From Pseudomonas sp. GV085 (GTDB lineage Bacteria; Pseudomonadota; Gammaproteobacteria; Pseudomonadales; Pseudomonadaceae), in NCBI RefSeq assembly GCF_003050925.1, contig NZ_QAOV01000013.1:1-64000 (forward strand): a stretch of 64,000 nt of DNA, read 5' to 3'. Below, in pieces: positions 1 through 6,920 of the stretch (its first letter is position 1; each line of letters starts with the position of its first letter). Made by a program: the position numbers and the translations under genes. The notes under the pieces are model-generated. The model was given only the letters and a program-made list of their open reading frames with translations, was not told the origin of the DNA and did not search any database.

Positions 1-111
1 AATGACGGTCTCTGCCCCGCGCACGCTCTTCAACTCTAGCTCCCTCAGTTTGCTGCGCGACAGCGCGGCGTCGAAGACGAGGCGGCCCCTCCTACATGGA
101 TTGGCGTACAC

Positions 112-157
112 CTGTAGGAGCTGCCGAAGGCTCGGGCCGCGTTCGGACGATCTTTTG
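112..157. repeat. Single (degenerate) REP unit upstream of hemN
   Basis: The stretch starts TGTAGGAGCTGCCGAAGGCT and ends GATCTTTT, the same ends as the CTGCCGCAGG-type REP units elsewhere in the window (for example 39579-39654), but the middle is altered. A poor inverted partner (CTCCTACATGG, about 90-100) precedes it. Positions 1-111 hold nothing else I can recognise. Confidence 0.6.
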
Positions 158-170
158 ATCTTGACACCCT

Positions 171-184
171 TTGATGCAAATCAA
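171..184 (+). promoter_or_regulatory. Anr (FNR-type) binding site of hemN
   Basis: The sequence TTGATGCAAATCAA is a perfect TTGAT-N4-ATCAA match to the FNR/Anr consensus. It lies 64 bp before the hemN start, a usual distance for an activator site at a promoter. Anr itself is encoded immediately downstream of hemN, so the site fits oxygen-limited activation of anaerobic heme synthesis. The second half of the promoter was not resolved. Confidence 0.85.
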
Positions 185-248
185 GATGCCTTTGCGCACT
201 TCTCCCTAGACTCGCAAACACTGCCAGCCTATCCGGGGGAATGCCCGC

Positions 249-1634
249 ATGATGCTCGACGCCATTCGTTGGGACACTGATCTGATCCGCCGTTATGACC
301 TGGCGGGACCACGCTATACCTCGTACCCGACCGCCGCGCAGTTCAACAGCCAGGTCGGCACTTTCGACCTGTTCCATGCCCTGCGCGACAGCCGCAAGGC
401 TCAACGCCCGTTGTCGCTGTACGTGCACGTGCCGTTCTGCGCGAACATTTGCTATTACTGCGCCTGCAACAAAGTCATCACCAAGGATCGCGGCCGGGCG
501 CAGCCGTACTTGCAGCGCCTGGAACAGGAAATCCAGTTGATCGCCTGCCACCTCGACCCCACGCAGAAAGTCGAGCAACTGCACTTCGGCGGCGGCACGC
601 CGACCTTTCTCAGCCACGACGAACTGCGCCAGTTGATGGCGCATTTGCGCAAGCACTTCAATTTGCTGGACGACGACTCCGGCGACTACAGCATCGAGAT
701 CGACCCGCGCGAGGCCGACTGGTCGACCATGGGCCTGCTGCGCGAACTGGGTTTCAATCGGGTCAGCATCGGCCTGCAAGACCTCGACCCGGCAGTGCAA
801 CGTGCAGTCAATCGCCTGCAAAGCCTGGAAGAAACCCGCGCGGTGATCGATGCCGCCCGCACCTTGCAGTTTCGCTCGATCAACATCGACCTGATCTACG
901 GCCTGCCGAAACAGACGCCGGAGAATTTCGCTCGTACCGTTGAAGAGGTCATCCACCTGCAACCGGACCGGTTATCGGTGTTCAACTATGCCCACTTGCC
1001 GGAACGCTTCATGCCCCAGCGGCGCATCAACGGCAATGAGCTGCCGACGCCTGCGCAGAAGCTGGAGATGCTGCAGCGCACCATCGAGCAACTGATCACG
1101 GCCGGCTACCGCTACATCGGCATGGACCACTTCGCCCTGCCCGACGATGAGCTGGCGATTGCCCAGGAAGAATCGACCCTACAACGCAATTTCCAGGGCT
1201 ATACCACCCACGGTCATTGCGACTTGGTCGGCCTCGGCGTGTCGGCAATCAGCCAGATCGGCGACCTGTACTGCCAGAACAGCAGCGACCTGAACGAGTA
1301 TCAGAACGTCCTTGCCACGTCGCAACTGGCCACCAGCCGAGGCCTGCTGTGCAACGCGGACGACCGCCTGCGGCGCGCGGTCATCCAGCAATTGATCTGC
1401 AATTTCAGTCTCGAATACGCCGACATCGAGCAAGCCTTCAATATCGATTTCCAGGGCTATTTCGGCGATCTCTGGCCCCAGTTGCAAGACATGGCCAAAG
1501 ACGGGCTGATCGAACTCGATCGCGACAGGATCACCATCCTGCCCGCCGGGCGATTGTTGGTGCGCTCGGTGTGCATGGTGTTCGACGCGTACCTGGAACA
1601 ACACAGTCGCCAGCGTTTTTCACGGGTAATCTAA
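249..1634 (+). CDS. hemN: Oxygen-independent coproporphyrinogen III oxidase HemN
   Basis: Radical-SAM enzyme that decarboxylates coproporphyrinogen III to protoporphyrinogen IX without oxygen, a step of heme synthesis in the cytoplasm. The 461-residue protein has the CxxxCxxCxC cluster motif at residues 64-73 (CANICYYCAC), followed by HFGGGTPTF and the IEIDPRE segment typical of HemN, and the C-terminal HemN domain. Two ATGs are adjacent (249 and 252); the first is better spaced from the GGGGGA ribosome site at 235-240, though homologues are often annotated from the second. An Anr box lies upstream and anr follows 90 bp downstream, so the gene is very likely induced at low oxygen. Confidence 0.97.
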   Translation: MMLDAIRWDTDLIRRYDLAGPRYTSYPTAAQFNSQVGTFDLFHALRDSRKAQRPLSLYVHVPFCANICYYCACNKVITKDRGRAQPYLQRLEQEIQLIACHLDPTQKVEQLHFGGGTPTFLSHDELRQLMAHLRKHFNLLDDDSGDYSIEIDPREADWSTMGLLRELGFNRVSIGLQDLDPAVQRAVNRLQSLEETRAVIDAARTLQFRSINIDLIYGLPKQTPENFARTVEEVIHLQPDRLSVFNYAHLPERFMPQRRINGNELPTPAQKLEMLQRTIEQLITAGYRYIGMDHFALPDDELAIAQEESTLQRNFQGYTTHGHCDLVGLGVSAISQIGDLYCQNSSDLNEYQNVLATSQLATSRGLLCNADDRLRRAVIQQLICNFSLEYADIEQAFNIDFQGYFGDLWPQLQDMAKDGLIELDRDRITILPAGRLLVRSVCMVFDAYLEQHSRQRFSRVI

Positions 1635-1724
1635 TTCTGCAAGCAAGCGCCCCAGACTGGCCTCGATATCCTATGGTGAGTTACCCTTACGTCTTATGTG
1701 TGAATTCCCACAAGGATTGAAGAA

Positions 1725-2459
1725 ATGTCCGAGCCAGTAAAACTGCGCGCTCATAATCAAGCCCATTGCAAGGATTGCAGCCTGGCCCCTCTTTGCCTGC
1801 CACTTTCGCTGAATCTGGAAGACATGGATGCGCTGGACGAAATCGTCAAACGTGGCCGGCCGCTGAAAAAAGGCGAATTCCTGTTTCGCCAGGGCGATAC
1901 CTTCGATTCTGTCTACGCAGTCCGTTCTGGCGCCCTCAAGACCTTCAGCCTGAGCGACACCGGTGAAGAACAACTCACCGGTTTCCACCTGCCCAGCGAA
2001 CTGGTCGGCCTGTCGGGCATGGACACCGAAAAGCACCCGGTGTCGGCACAAGCCCTGGAAACCACCTCAGTGTGTGAAATTCCTTTCGAACGCCTCGACG
2101 AACTGGCCCTGCAATTGCCGCAGTTGCGCCGTCAGCTGATGCGGGTGATGAGTCGCGAAATCCGTGACGACCAGCAGATGATGCTGCTGTTGTCGAAAAA
2201 GACTGCCGACGAACGCATCGCCACCTTCCTGGTCAATCTCTCGGCACGTTTCCGCGCCCGGGGCTTTTCCGCCAATCAGTTCCGCCTGAGCATGTCGCGT
2301 AACGAAATCGGCAACTACCTGGGCCTGGCAGTGGAAACCGTGTCCCGCGTCTTCACGCGCTTCCAGCAAAACGAACTGATTGCGGCAGAAGGCAAGGAAA
2401 TCCGGATTATCGACCCGATCCAGCTGTGCGCCCTGGCCGGCGGCTCACTGGAAAGCTGA
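1725..2459 (+). CDS. anr: Oxygen-sensing transcriptional regulator Anr (FNR family)
   Basis: Global regulator of the anaerobic response in Pseudomonas. The 244-residue protein has the N-terminal cysteines that ligate the oxygen-labile [4Fe-4S] cluster (C15, C18, C24) plus the internal fourth cysteine (C117 in TTSVCEIPF), a cyclic-nucleotide-binding-like fold (residues about 30-140), the dimer helix, and a CRP-type helix-turn-helix with VETVSRVFTRF. The E-x-x-S-R pattern of the recognition helix is the one that reads TTGAT half-sites, as found before hemN. An AGGA ribosome site lies about ten bases before the ATG. Confidence 0.97.
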   Translation: MSEPVKLRAHNQAHCKDCSLAPLCLPLSLNLEDMDALDEIVKRGRPLKKGEFLFRQGDTFDSVYAVRSGALKTFSLSDTGEEQLTGFHLPSELVGLSGMDTEKHPVSAQALETTSVCEIPFERLDELALQLPQLRRQLMRVMSREIRDDQQMMLLLSKKTADERIATFLVNLSARFRARGFSANQFRLSMSRNEIGNYLGLAVETVSRVFTRFQQNELIAAEGKEIRIIDPIQLCALAGGSLES

Positions 2460-2462
2460 AAC

Positions 2463-2490
2463 GAACCGTTGCGGCTGCGCGGAACGGTTC
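2463..2490 (+). other. Inverted repeat between anr and apt
   Basis: GAACCGTT (2463-2470) and AACGGTTC (2483-2490) form an 8-bp perfect stem with a 12-base loop directly after the anr stop. No T-tract follows, so it is not a classical terminator. It could stabilise the anr transcript or act as a weak terminator. Confidence 0.35.
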
Positions 2491-2539
2491 AGCCGCCGTT
2501 ATACTGAGTCGTTTGCAGCCCTGCCAGGATTCCTCGACT

Positions 2540-3088
2540 ATGGCCTTCGATTCCTTCGACATCAAATCCCTCATCCGCCCTGTCATCGACTTCCCGAAAC
2601 CGGGAGTGATCTTTCGCGACATCACCCCGCTGTTCCAGTCGCCCACGGCCCTGCGCCTGGTGATGGACAGCTTCGCCCACCGTTACGTCGAGGCTGACTT
2701 TACCCACGTCGGCGCAATGGACGCCCGTGGTTTCCTGATCGGTTCGGTACTGGCCTATCAGTTGAACAAGCCGCTGGTGCTGTTTCGCAAGCAAGGCAAG
2801 TTGCCGGCTGACGTGCTGGCCGAGGGCTATGCGACCGAGTACGGCGAAGCCTTCCTGGAAGTGCACGCCGACAGCCTGTGCGAGGGGGATTCGGTGGTGA
2901 TGTTCGATGACCTGATCGCGACCGGCGGCACCCTGATTGCCGCCGCCAACCTGATCCGTCGCATGGGCGCGCGGGTGCATGAAGCTGCGGCGATTATCGA
3001 TCTGCCGGAACTGGGTGGCTCGCAGCGCCTGGAAGACATGGGTATTCCTACGTTCTGCCTGACGCAGTTTGCCCTTTCCGATAAGTAA
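2540..3088 (+). CDS. apt: Adenine phosphoribosyltransferase
   Basis: Converts adenine and PRPP to AMP in purine salvage. The 182-residue protein begins MAFDSFDIKSLIRPV and contains the conserved FPKPGVIFRDITPLF segment and the PRPP-binding loop VVMFDDLIATGGTL. The ATG at 2540 is chosen because family similarity starts there; an in-frame upstream ATG at 2426 would place 38 unrelated residues across the inverted repeat and the end of anr. It follows anr on the same strand with an 80-bp gap. Confidence 0.95.
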   Translation: MAFDSFDIKSLIRPVIDFPKPGVIFRDITPLFQSPTALRLVMDSFAHRYVEADFTHVGAMDARGFLIGSVLAYQLNKPLVLFRKQGKLPADVLAEGYATEYGEAFLEVHADSLCEGDSVVMFDDLIATGGTLIAAANLIRRMGARVHEAAAIIDLPELGGSQRLEDMGIPTFCLTQFALSDK

Positions 3089-3105
3089 GTGGCGCCTGTC
3101 AGACC

Positions 3106-3194
3106 GCCATCGCGAGCAGGCTCGCTCCCACATTCGACCGCGTTCTGTCAGGAAGAATGCAATCCACTGCAGGAGCGAGCCTGCTCGCGATGGC
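3106..3194. repeat. REP doublet (GAGCGAGCCTGCTCGC family)
   Basis: Two inverted units, CGCGAGCAGGCTCGCTCCCA and GGAGCGAGCCTGCTCGCGAT, face each other across about 40 bases. It sits between the convergent apt and acyl-CoA dehydrogenase genes. Confidence 0.9.
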
Positions 3195-3217
3195 GTCAGT
3201 AGCCTCACCAGATATCT

Positions 3218-4366
3218 TCAAAGCCCCATCTGCTTGCTGATGATCTCGTTCATCACTTCCCGCGTCCCGCCGCCAATCGACAGGATCCGGTTGTCGCGGT
3301 ACAGCCGCTCCACCAGGCTCTCGCGCATATAACCCAGCCCACCGAGTATCTGCACCGCATCGGTGACGATCCGGTCTGCCGTATCCGTCGCAAAGTTCTT
3401 GGCCATGGAAATTTCCTTGATCACGCTCTGCCCCGCCGCCATTTTCGCGGCCTGGCGGTAAGTGAACTCCCGAGACACTTCCAGCGCGGTCGCCATCTCG
3501 GCAAGGCGATGCTTGATCACCTGAAACTTGCTGATCGGCCTGCCAAAGGCTTCCCGCTGGCGCGCCCATTTCAGGCTCTCCTCCAGCGCCAGTTGTGCGG
3601 TCATGTTGGCCATCAATGCCAGGGCCAGACGCTCGCTCTGAAAATTGCCCATGATGCAGGCAAAGCCCATGTTCTGGGTGCCGATCAGATTTGCTGCGGG
3701 CACCTGGCAATCATCGAAGAACAGTTCGGCTGTGTCTGACGCCCACCAGCCCATTTTCTTCAGCTGCCGCCCTACGGTGAAACCGGGCGTGCCCTTCTCG
3801 ATCAACAACAGGCTGATGCCCGCGAAACCTGGCTCACCCGTTCGCACCGCAACGGTGTAGTAATCCGCGCGCACACCGCTGGTGATAAAGGTCTTGCTGC
3901 CACTAACCCGGTAAAAATCGCCATCACGCACGGCGCGGGTTTGCAGGTTGGCGACGTCGGAGCCGCCGCCGGGTTCGGTAATGGCCAGGGCGCTGATCTT
4001 CTCTCCCGACAGCACCTGCGGCAGCACACGATCCCGCACTTCGGGCCGGGCCCACTTGAGAATGGGCGGCAAGCCGATATCCAGCGAGCCCAGGCCGGCA
4101 ACCAGCCCGCCTGAGCCGCAGCGCATCAACTCTTCACTGGCGGCCACCTTGGCGAACAGATCCCCTTCATGGCTGCCCCCGTAGGCTTGCGGATAACCGA
4201 TGCCGAGAATCCCCGCCGCGCCGGCCTTGAGGTAGAGCTCGCGAGGAAAGCTTTCGGCTTCTTCCCACTGCTCGATATCAGGAAGAATCTCCCGCTCGAC
4301 GAAACGTCTGACGCTGTCACGGACCAATTGGTGGCTGGGGTCGAAGTATTCCTGAAAGGCAGGCAT
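3218..4366 (-). CDS. Acyl-CoA dehydrogenase family protein
   Basis: FAD enzyme expected to oxidise an acyl-CoA to its 2,3-enoyl form. The 382-residue protein shows the family signatures ITEPGGGSDVANLQTRAV (129-146), GSKTFITSG (156-164) and the C-terminal LGGLGYMRES...YRDNRILSIGGGT. At the usual catalytic-glutamate position (YEGT in medium-chain enzymes) it has GGGT (365-368), so the base is probably E245 in NFQSERLALA, as in isovaleryl-CoA-type enzymes. The natural substrate cannot be read from the sequence. It is the last gene of the minus-strand run that starts at dnaX, but is separated from recR by a REP doublet. Confidence 0.9.
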   Translation of the reverse strand: MPAFQEYFDPSHQLVRDSVRRFVEREILPDIEQWEEAESFPRELYLKAGAAGILGIGYPQAYGGSHEGDLFAKVAASEELMRCGSGGLVAGLGSLDIGLPPILKWARPEVRDRVLPQVLSGEKISALAITEPGGGSDVANLQTRAVRDGDFYRVSGSKTFITSGVRADYYTVAVRTGEPGFAGISLLLIEKGTPGFTVGRQLKKMGWWASDTAELFFDDCQVPAANLIGTQNMGFACIMGNFQSERLALALMANMTAQLALEESLKWARQREAFGRPISKFQVIKHRLAEMATALEVSREFTYRQAAKMAAGQSVIKEISMAKNFATDTADRIVTDAVQILGGLGYMRESLVERLYRDNRILSIGGGTREVMNEIISKQMGL

Positions 4367-4459
4367 CGGCGAGCTCCACTGAAGGGGTCAGTGAAGTTAA
4401 CCGAGCGCTTGCTTGGTTTTCAACAGGATTGTGTGAGTCGGGTAGGCCGAGGCGCCTGG

Positions 4460-4511
4460 TTCGCTGGCAAGCCAGCTCCTACAGGAATGTAGGAGCTGGC
4501 TTGCCAGCGAA
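4460..4511. repeat. REP doublet (GGCAAGCCAGCTCC family)
   Basis: TCGCTGGCAAGCCAGCTCCT and AGGAGCTGGCTTGCCAGCGA are near-perfect inverted copies separated by only a few bases (ACAGGAATGT). This third REP sequence type occurs once here. It lies between recR and the acyl-CoA dehydrogenase gene and can fold into a long hairpin. Confidence 0.85.
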
Positions 4512-4534
4512 GGCGTCAGCCAGAACAACTCAAT

Positions 4535-5137
4535 TCACAGAGAAATCGGCTTACGCCCGGCAAACGAATGCGCCAGCGTCCCGCCATCCACCAGCTCCAG
4601 TTCACCACCGAGCGGCACGCCGTGGGCGATACGCGAGGCGATCAGGCCTTTGTTGCTGAGCAATTGAGCGATGTAGTGCGCGGTGGCTTCACCTTCCACG
4701 GTCGGGTTGGTGGCCAGGATGACTTCGGTGAAAGTGCCGGCCTCTTCGATCCGAGCCATCAATTGCGGAATGCCGATGGCTTCCGGCCCCAGGCCGTCGA
4801 GCGGCGAAAGATGCCCCTTGAGCACGAAATAACGCCCGCGAAAACCAGTCTGCTCCACCGCATAGACGTCCATCGGGCCTTCCACCACGCAGAGCAAGGT
4901 GTCGTCGCGACGGGTATCGGCGCATTGCGGGCAGAGATCATCTTCGGTCAGCGTTCGGCACAAGCGGCAGTGACCGACCCCTTCCATGGCCTGGCTCAGG
5001 GCCAGCGCCAGTCGCGAGCCGCCGCTGCGGTCACGCTCGAGCAACTGCAACGCCATGCGCTGGGCGGTTTTCTGACCCACGCCGGGCAAAATTCGCAGGG
5101 CGTCGATCAGTTGGCGAATCAAAGGGCTGAAGCTCAT
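4535..5137 (-). CDS. recR: Recombination mediator protein RecR
   Basis: Acts with RecF and RecO to load RecA on gapped single-stranded DNA. The 200-residue protein starts MSFSPLIRQLIDALRILPGVG, with the N-terminal helix-hairpin-helix (LPGVGQKTAQRMA), a C4 zinc finger (CRLCRTLTEDDLCPQC) and a Toprim domain (LLCVVEGPMDVYAVEQTG). An in-frame earlier ATG (5212) adds 25 residues that are not RecR-like, so 5137 is used. In many gamma-proteobacteria recR directly follows ybaB; here an MDR reductase gene lies between them, 79 bp upstream of recR. Confidence 0.96.
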   Translation of the reverse strand: MSFSPLIRQLIDALRILPGVGQKTAQRMALQLLERDRSGGSRLALALSQAMEGVGHCRLCRTLTEDDLCPQCADTRRDDTLLCVVEGPMDVYAVEQTGFRGRYFVLKGHLSPLDGLGPEAIGIPQLMARIEEAGTFTEVILATNPTVEGEATAHYIAQLLSNKGLIASRIAHGVPLGGELELVDGGTLAHSFAGRKPISL

Positions 5138-5216
5138 GGTGGAAAAGTCCGACAAAACAACGAGACGCGGTTTATACCCGCGCCTCGGTTGAGCGTCAAA
5201 TTGCAGCGTCAATTAC

Positions 5217-6251
5217 TCAGTCACGGGAAACCCGAACCACCAATTTACCGAAGTTGCGCCCTTCCAGCATACCGATGAACGCATCTGGAGCCTGCTCCAG
5301 GCCATCGACCACGTCTTCGCGGAACTTGACCTTGCCATCGCGCACCCAGGGCGCCATGGCACTGAGGAATTCCGGCTGGCGATCACCATAGTCATCGAAC
5401 ACGATGAAGCCCTGGATGCGCGCCCGCTTGGTCAACAGGGTGCGCTGCAACAGTGGCAGGCGATCCGGCCCGCTCGGCGCTTCATAGGCGTTATAGGAGG
5501 CAATCAGGCCGCAGAGTGGAATCCGCGCCTTGGGATTGAGCAACGGCACCACGGCGTCGAATACCTTGCCGCCGACGTTTTCGTAGTAGATGTCGATCCC
5601 CTTGGGACAGGCTTGCGCCAGTTCCTCAGCAAAATCCGGGCTCCTGTGGTCGATGCAGGCGTCGAAGCCCAACTCGTCGACCACATAACGGCACTTTTTC
5701 GCACCACCCGCCACGCCGACCACGCGCAAGCCCTTGATCTTAGCCACCTGGCCGACCACCGAACCCACCGCCCCGGACGCCGCTGCAACCACCAGGGTCT
5801 CGCCAGCCTTGGGCTGGCCAATGTCCATCAGGCCCATATACGCGGTCATGCCCGGCATTCCCAGCACGCCAAGGGCCATCGACGCACTTGGCAATCCCGA
5901 TGGCACGGGGATGATGCTGCGCCCGTCATTGATGCTGTGGCTTTGCCAACCGGTGGCACCGACCACCAGATCACCTTCCTGAAACTTCGGATTGAGCGAG
6001 CGTTCGACCCGGCTGACAGCGCCGCCGGTCATGACTTCGCCGATTTCCACCGGTGCTGCGTAGGACGGTGCGTCACTCATGCGTCCGCGCATGTAGGGAT
6101 CGAGCGACAGGAAAACGGTCTTGAGCAGCACCTGACCGTCGGCCAGATCCGGCAGCGCCACCCGCTCCATGCGAAAGTTTTCCGGCGTTGGCGCGCCTAT
6201 CGGGCGTGAAGCCAGGACAATGCGTTGATTGAGGGTCATGGGGTCGGACAT
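5217..6251 (-). CDS. MDR-superfamily NADP-dependent oxidoreductase (CurA/LTB4DH type)
   Basis: Zinc-independent medium-chain reductase of the leukotriene B4 dehydrogenase / curcumin reductase group, which reduces activated double bonds with NADPH. The 344-residue protein has the N-terminal LSLDPYMRGRMSD motif typical of this group, the nucleotide-binding AAASGAVGSVVGQ segment, and the FIVFDDYGD and EDVVDGLEQAPDAF segments near the C-terminus. There are no structural or catalytic zinc cysteines. It is placed between ybaB and recR on the same strand, and a terminator plus a REP doublet separate it from ybaB, so it probably has its own promoter and may co-transcribe recR. The substrate is unknown. 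Confidence 0.9.
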   Translation of the reverse strand: MSDPMTLNQRIVLASRPIGAPTPENFRMERVALPDLADGQVLLKTVFLSLDPYMRGRMSDAPSYAAPVEIGEVMTGGAVSRVERSLNPKFQEGDLVVGATGWQSHSINDGRSIIPVPSGLPSASMALGVLGMPGMTAYMGLMDIGQPKAGETLVVAAASGAVGSVVGQVAKIKGLRVVGVAGGAKKCRYVVDELGFDACIDHRSPDFAEELAQACPKGIDIYYENVGGKVFDAVVPLLNPKARIPLCGLIASYNAYEAPSGPDRLPLLQRTLLTKRARIQGFIVFDDYGDRQPEFLSAMAPWVRDGKVKFREDVVDGLEQAPDAFIGMLEGRNFGKLVVRVSRD

Positions 6252-6351
6252 GGCAGCGTCTCCTGTGATCGATGGGACTCGGTGATATAGGGAGCAGACC
6301 TTTGTGGCGGTATGGCGTTCGATGTTTACTCAGTTGGACCGGGGGCGACTT

Positions 6352-6418
6352 CTTCGCGAGCAGGCTCGCTCCCACATTTGGAATGCAATCCCCTGTGGGA
6401 GCGAGCCTGCTCGCGAAG
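6352..6418. repeat. REP doublet (GAGCGAGCCTGCTCGC family)
   Basis: CTTCGCGAGCAGGCTCGCTC and GAGCGAGCCTGCTCGCGAAG are an almost perfect inverted pair with a 25-30 base spacer. It lies between ybaB and the MDR reductase gene. Confidence 0.9.
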
Positions 6419-6456
6419 GCGGCGTCACGGGCGACAAATACCTAACAGCCAGAAAC

Positions 6457-6487
6457 AAAAATGCCAGGCGCTATGCCTGGCATTTTT
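6457..6487 (-). terminator. Intrinsic terminator after ybaB (dnaX-ybaB transcript)
   Basis: AAAAATGCCAGGC-GCTAT-GCCTGGCATTTTT is a 13-bp perfect stem with T-tracts on both strands, so it can work in either direction. It lies just downstream of the ybaB stop on the minus strand. Confidence 0.9.
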
Positions 6488-6514
6488 GTAACTCATCTGC
6501 CGCCTGAAGGCGAA

Positions 6515-6853
6515 TCAGAATGGCAGTTTCATGCCCGGCGGCAGTTGCATGCCGGCAGTCATGCTACCCATTTTGTCCTGGCTGTTGGCTTCGATCTTGC
6601 GCACGGCATCGTTGACCGCGGATGCGATGACCGCTTCCAGCATTTCCTTGTCGTCTTCGCTCATGCCTTCAACCAGGCTTGGGTCGATGGTCACGCTCTT
6701 GACGTCGTGACGACCGGTCATCACCACGGTGACCATATCGCCACCGGCCTTACCGGTGACTTCGGCGTTGGCCAGCTCTTCCTGCATCTTGGCCATTTTT
6801 TCCTGCATCTGCTGCGCCTGCTTCATCAGGCCGGCCATGCCACCTTTCATCAT
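6515..6853 (-). CDS. ybaB: YbaB/EbfC family nucleoid-associated protein
   Basis: Small DNA-binding protein encoded next to dnaX in most proteobacteria. The 112-residue product begins MMKGGMAGLMKQAQQMQEKM, has the central strand VTGKAGGDMVTVVMTGRHDVKSV, and ends with the methionine-rich tail TAGMQLPPGMKLPF. The ATG at 6853 is preferred over one three codons upstream because homologues begin MMKGGM and a GAGGTG-like ribosome site precedes it. It follows dnaX by 67 bp and is probably co-transcribed with it. Confidence 0.95.
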   Translation of the reverse strand: MMKGGMAGLMKQAQQMQEKMAKMQEELANAEVTGKAGGDMVTVVMTGRHDVKSVTIDPSLVEGMSEDDKEMLEAVIASAVNDAVRKIEANSQDKMGSMTAGMQLPPGMKLPF

Positions 6854-6920
6854 GGTAATCACCTCAAAAGTACTTGGATCAAAACAGCCCTCGACCCATG
6901 CGGCCGAGCGCCTTCAGTTA

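Noticed and set aside
2..280. A 92-codon open frame at the left edge
   Set aside because: It crosses a REP unit, the Anr box and the hemN start, and its product (many Arg/Ser, no recognisable domain) resembles nothing I know. It is better explained as non-coding promoter DNA.
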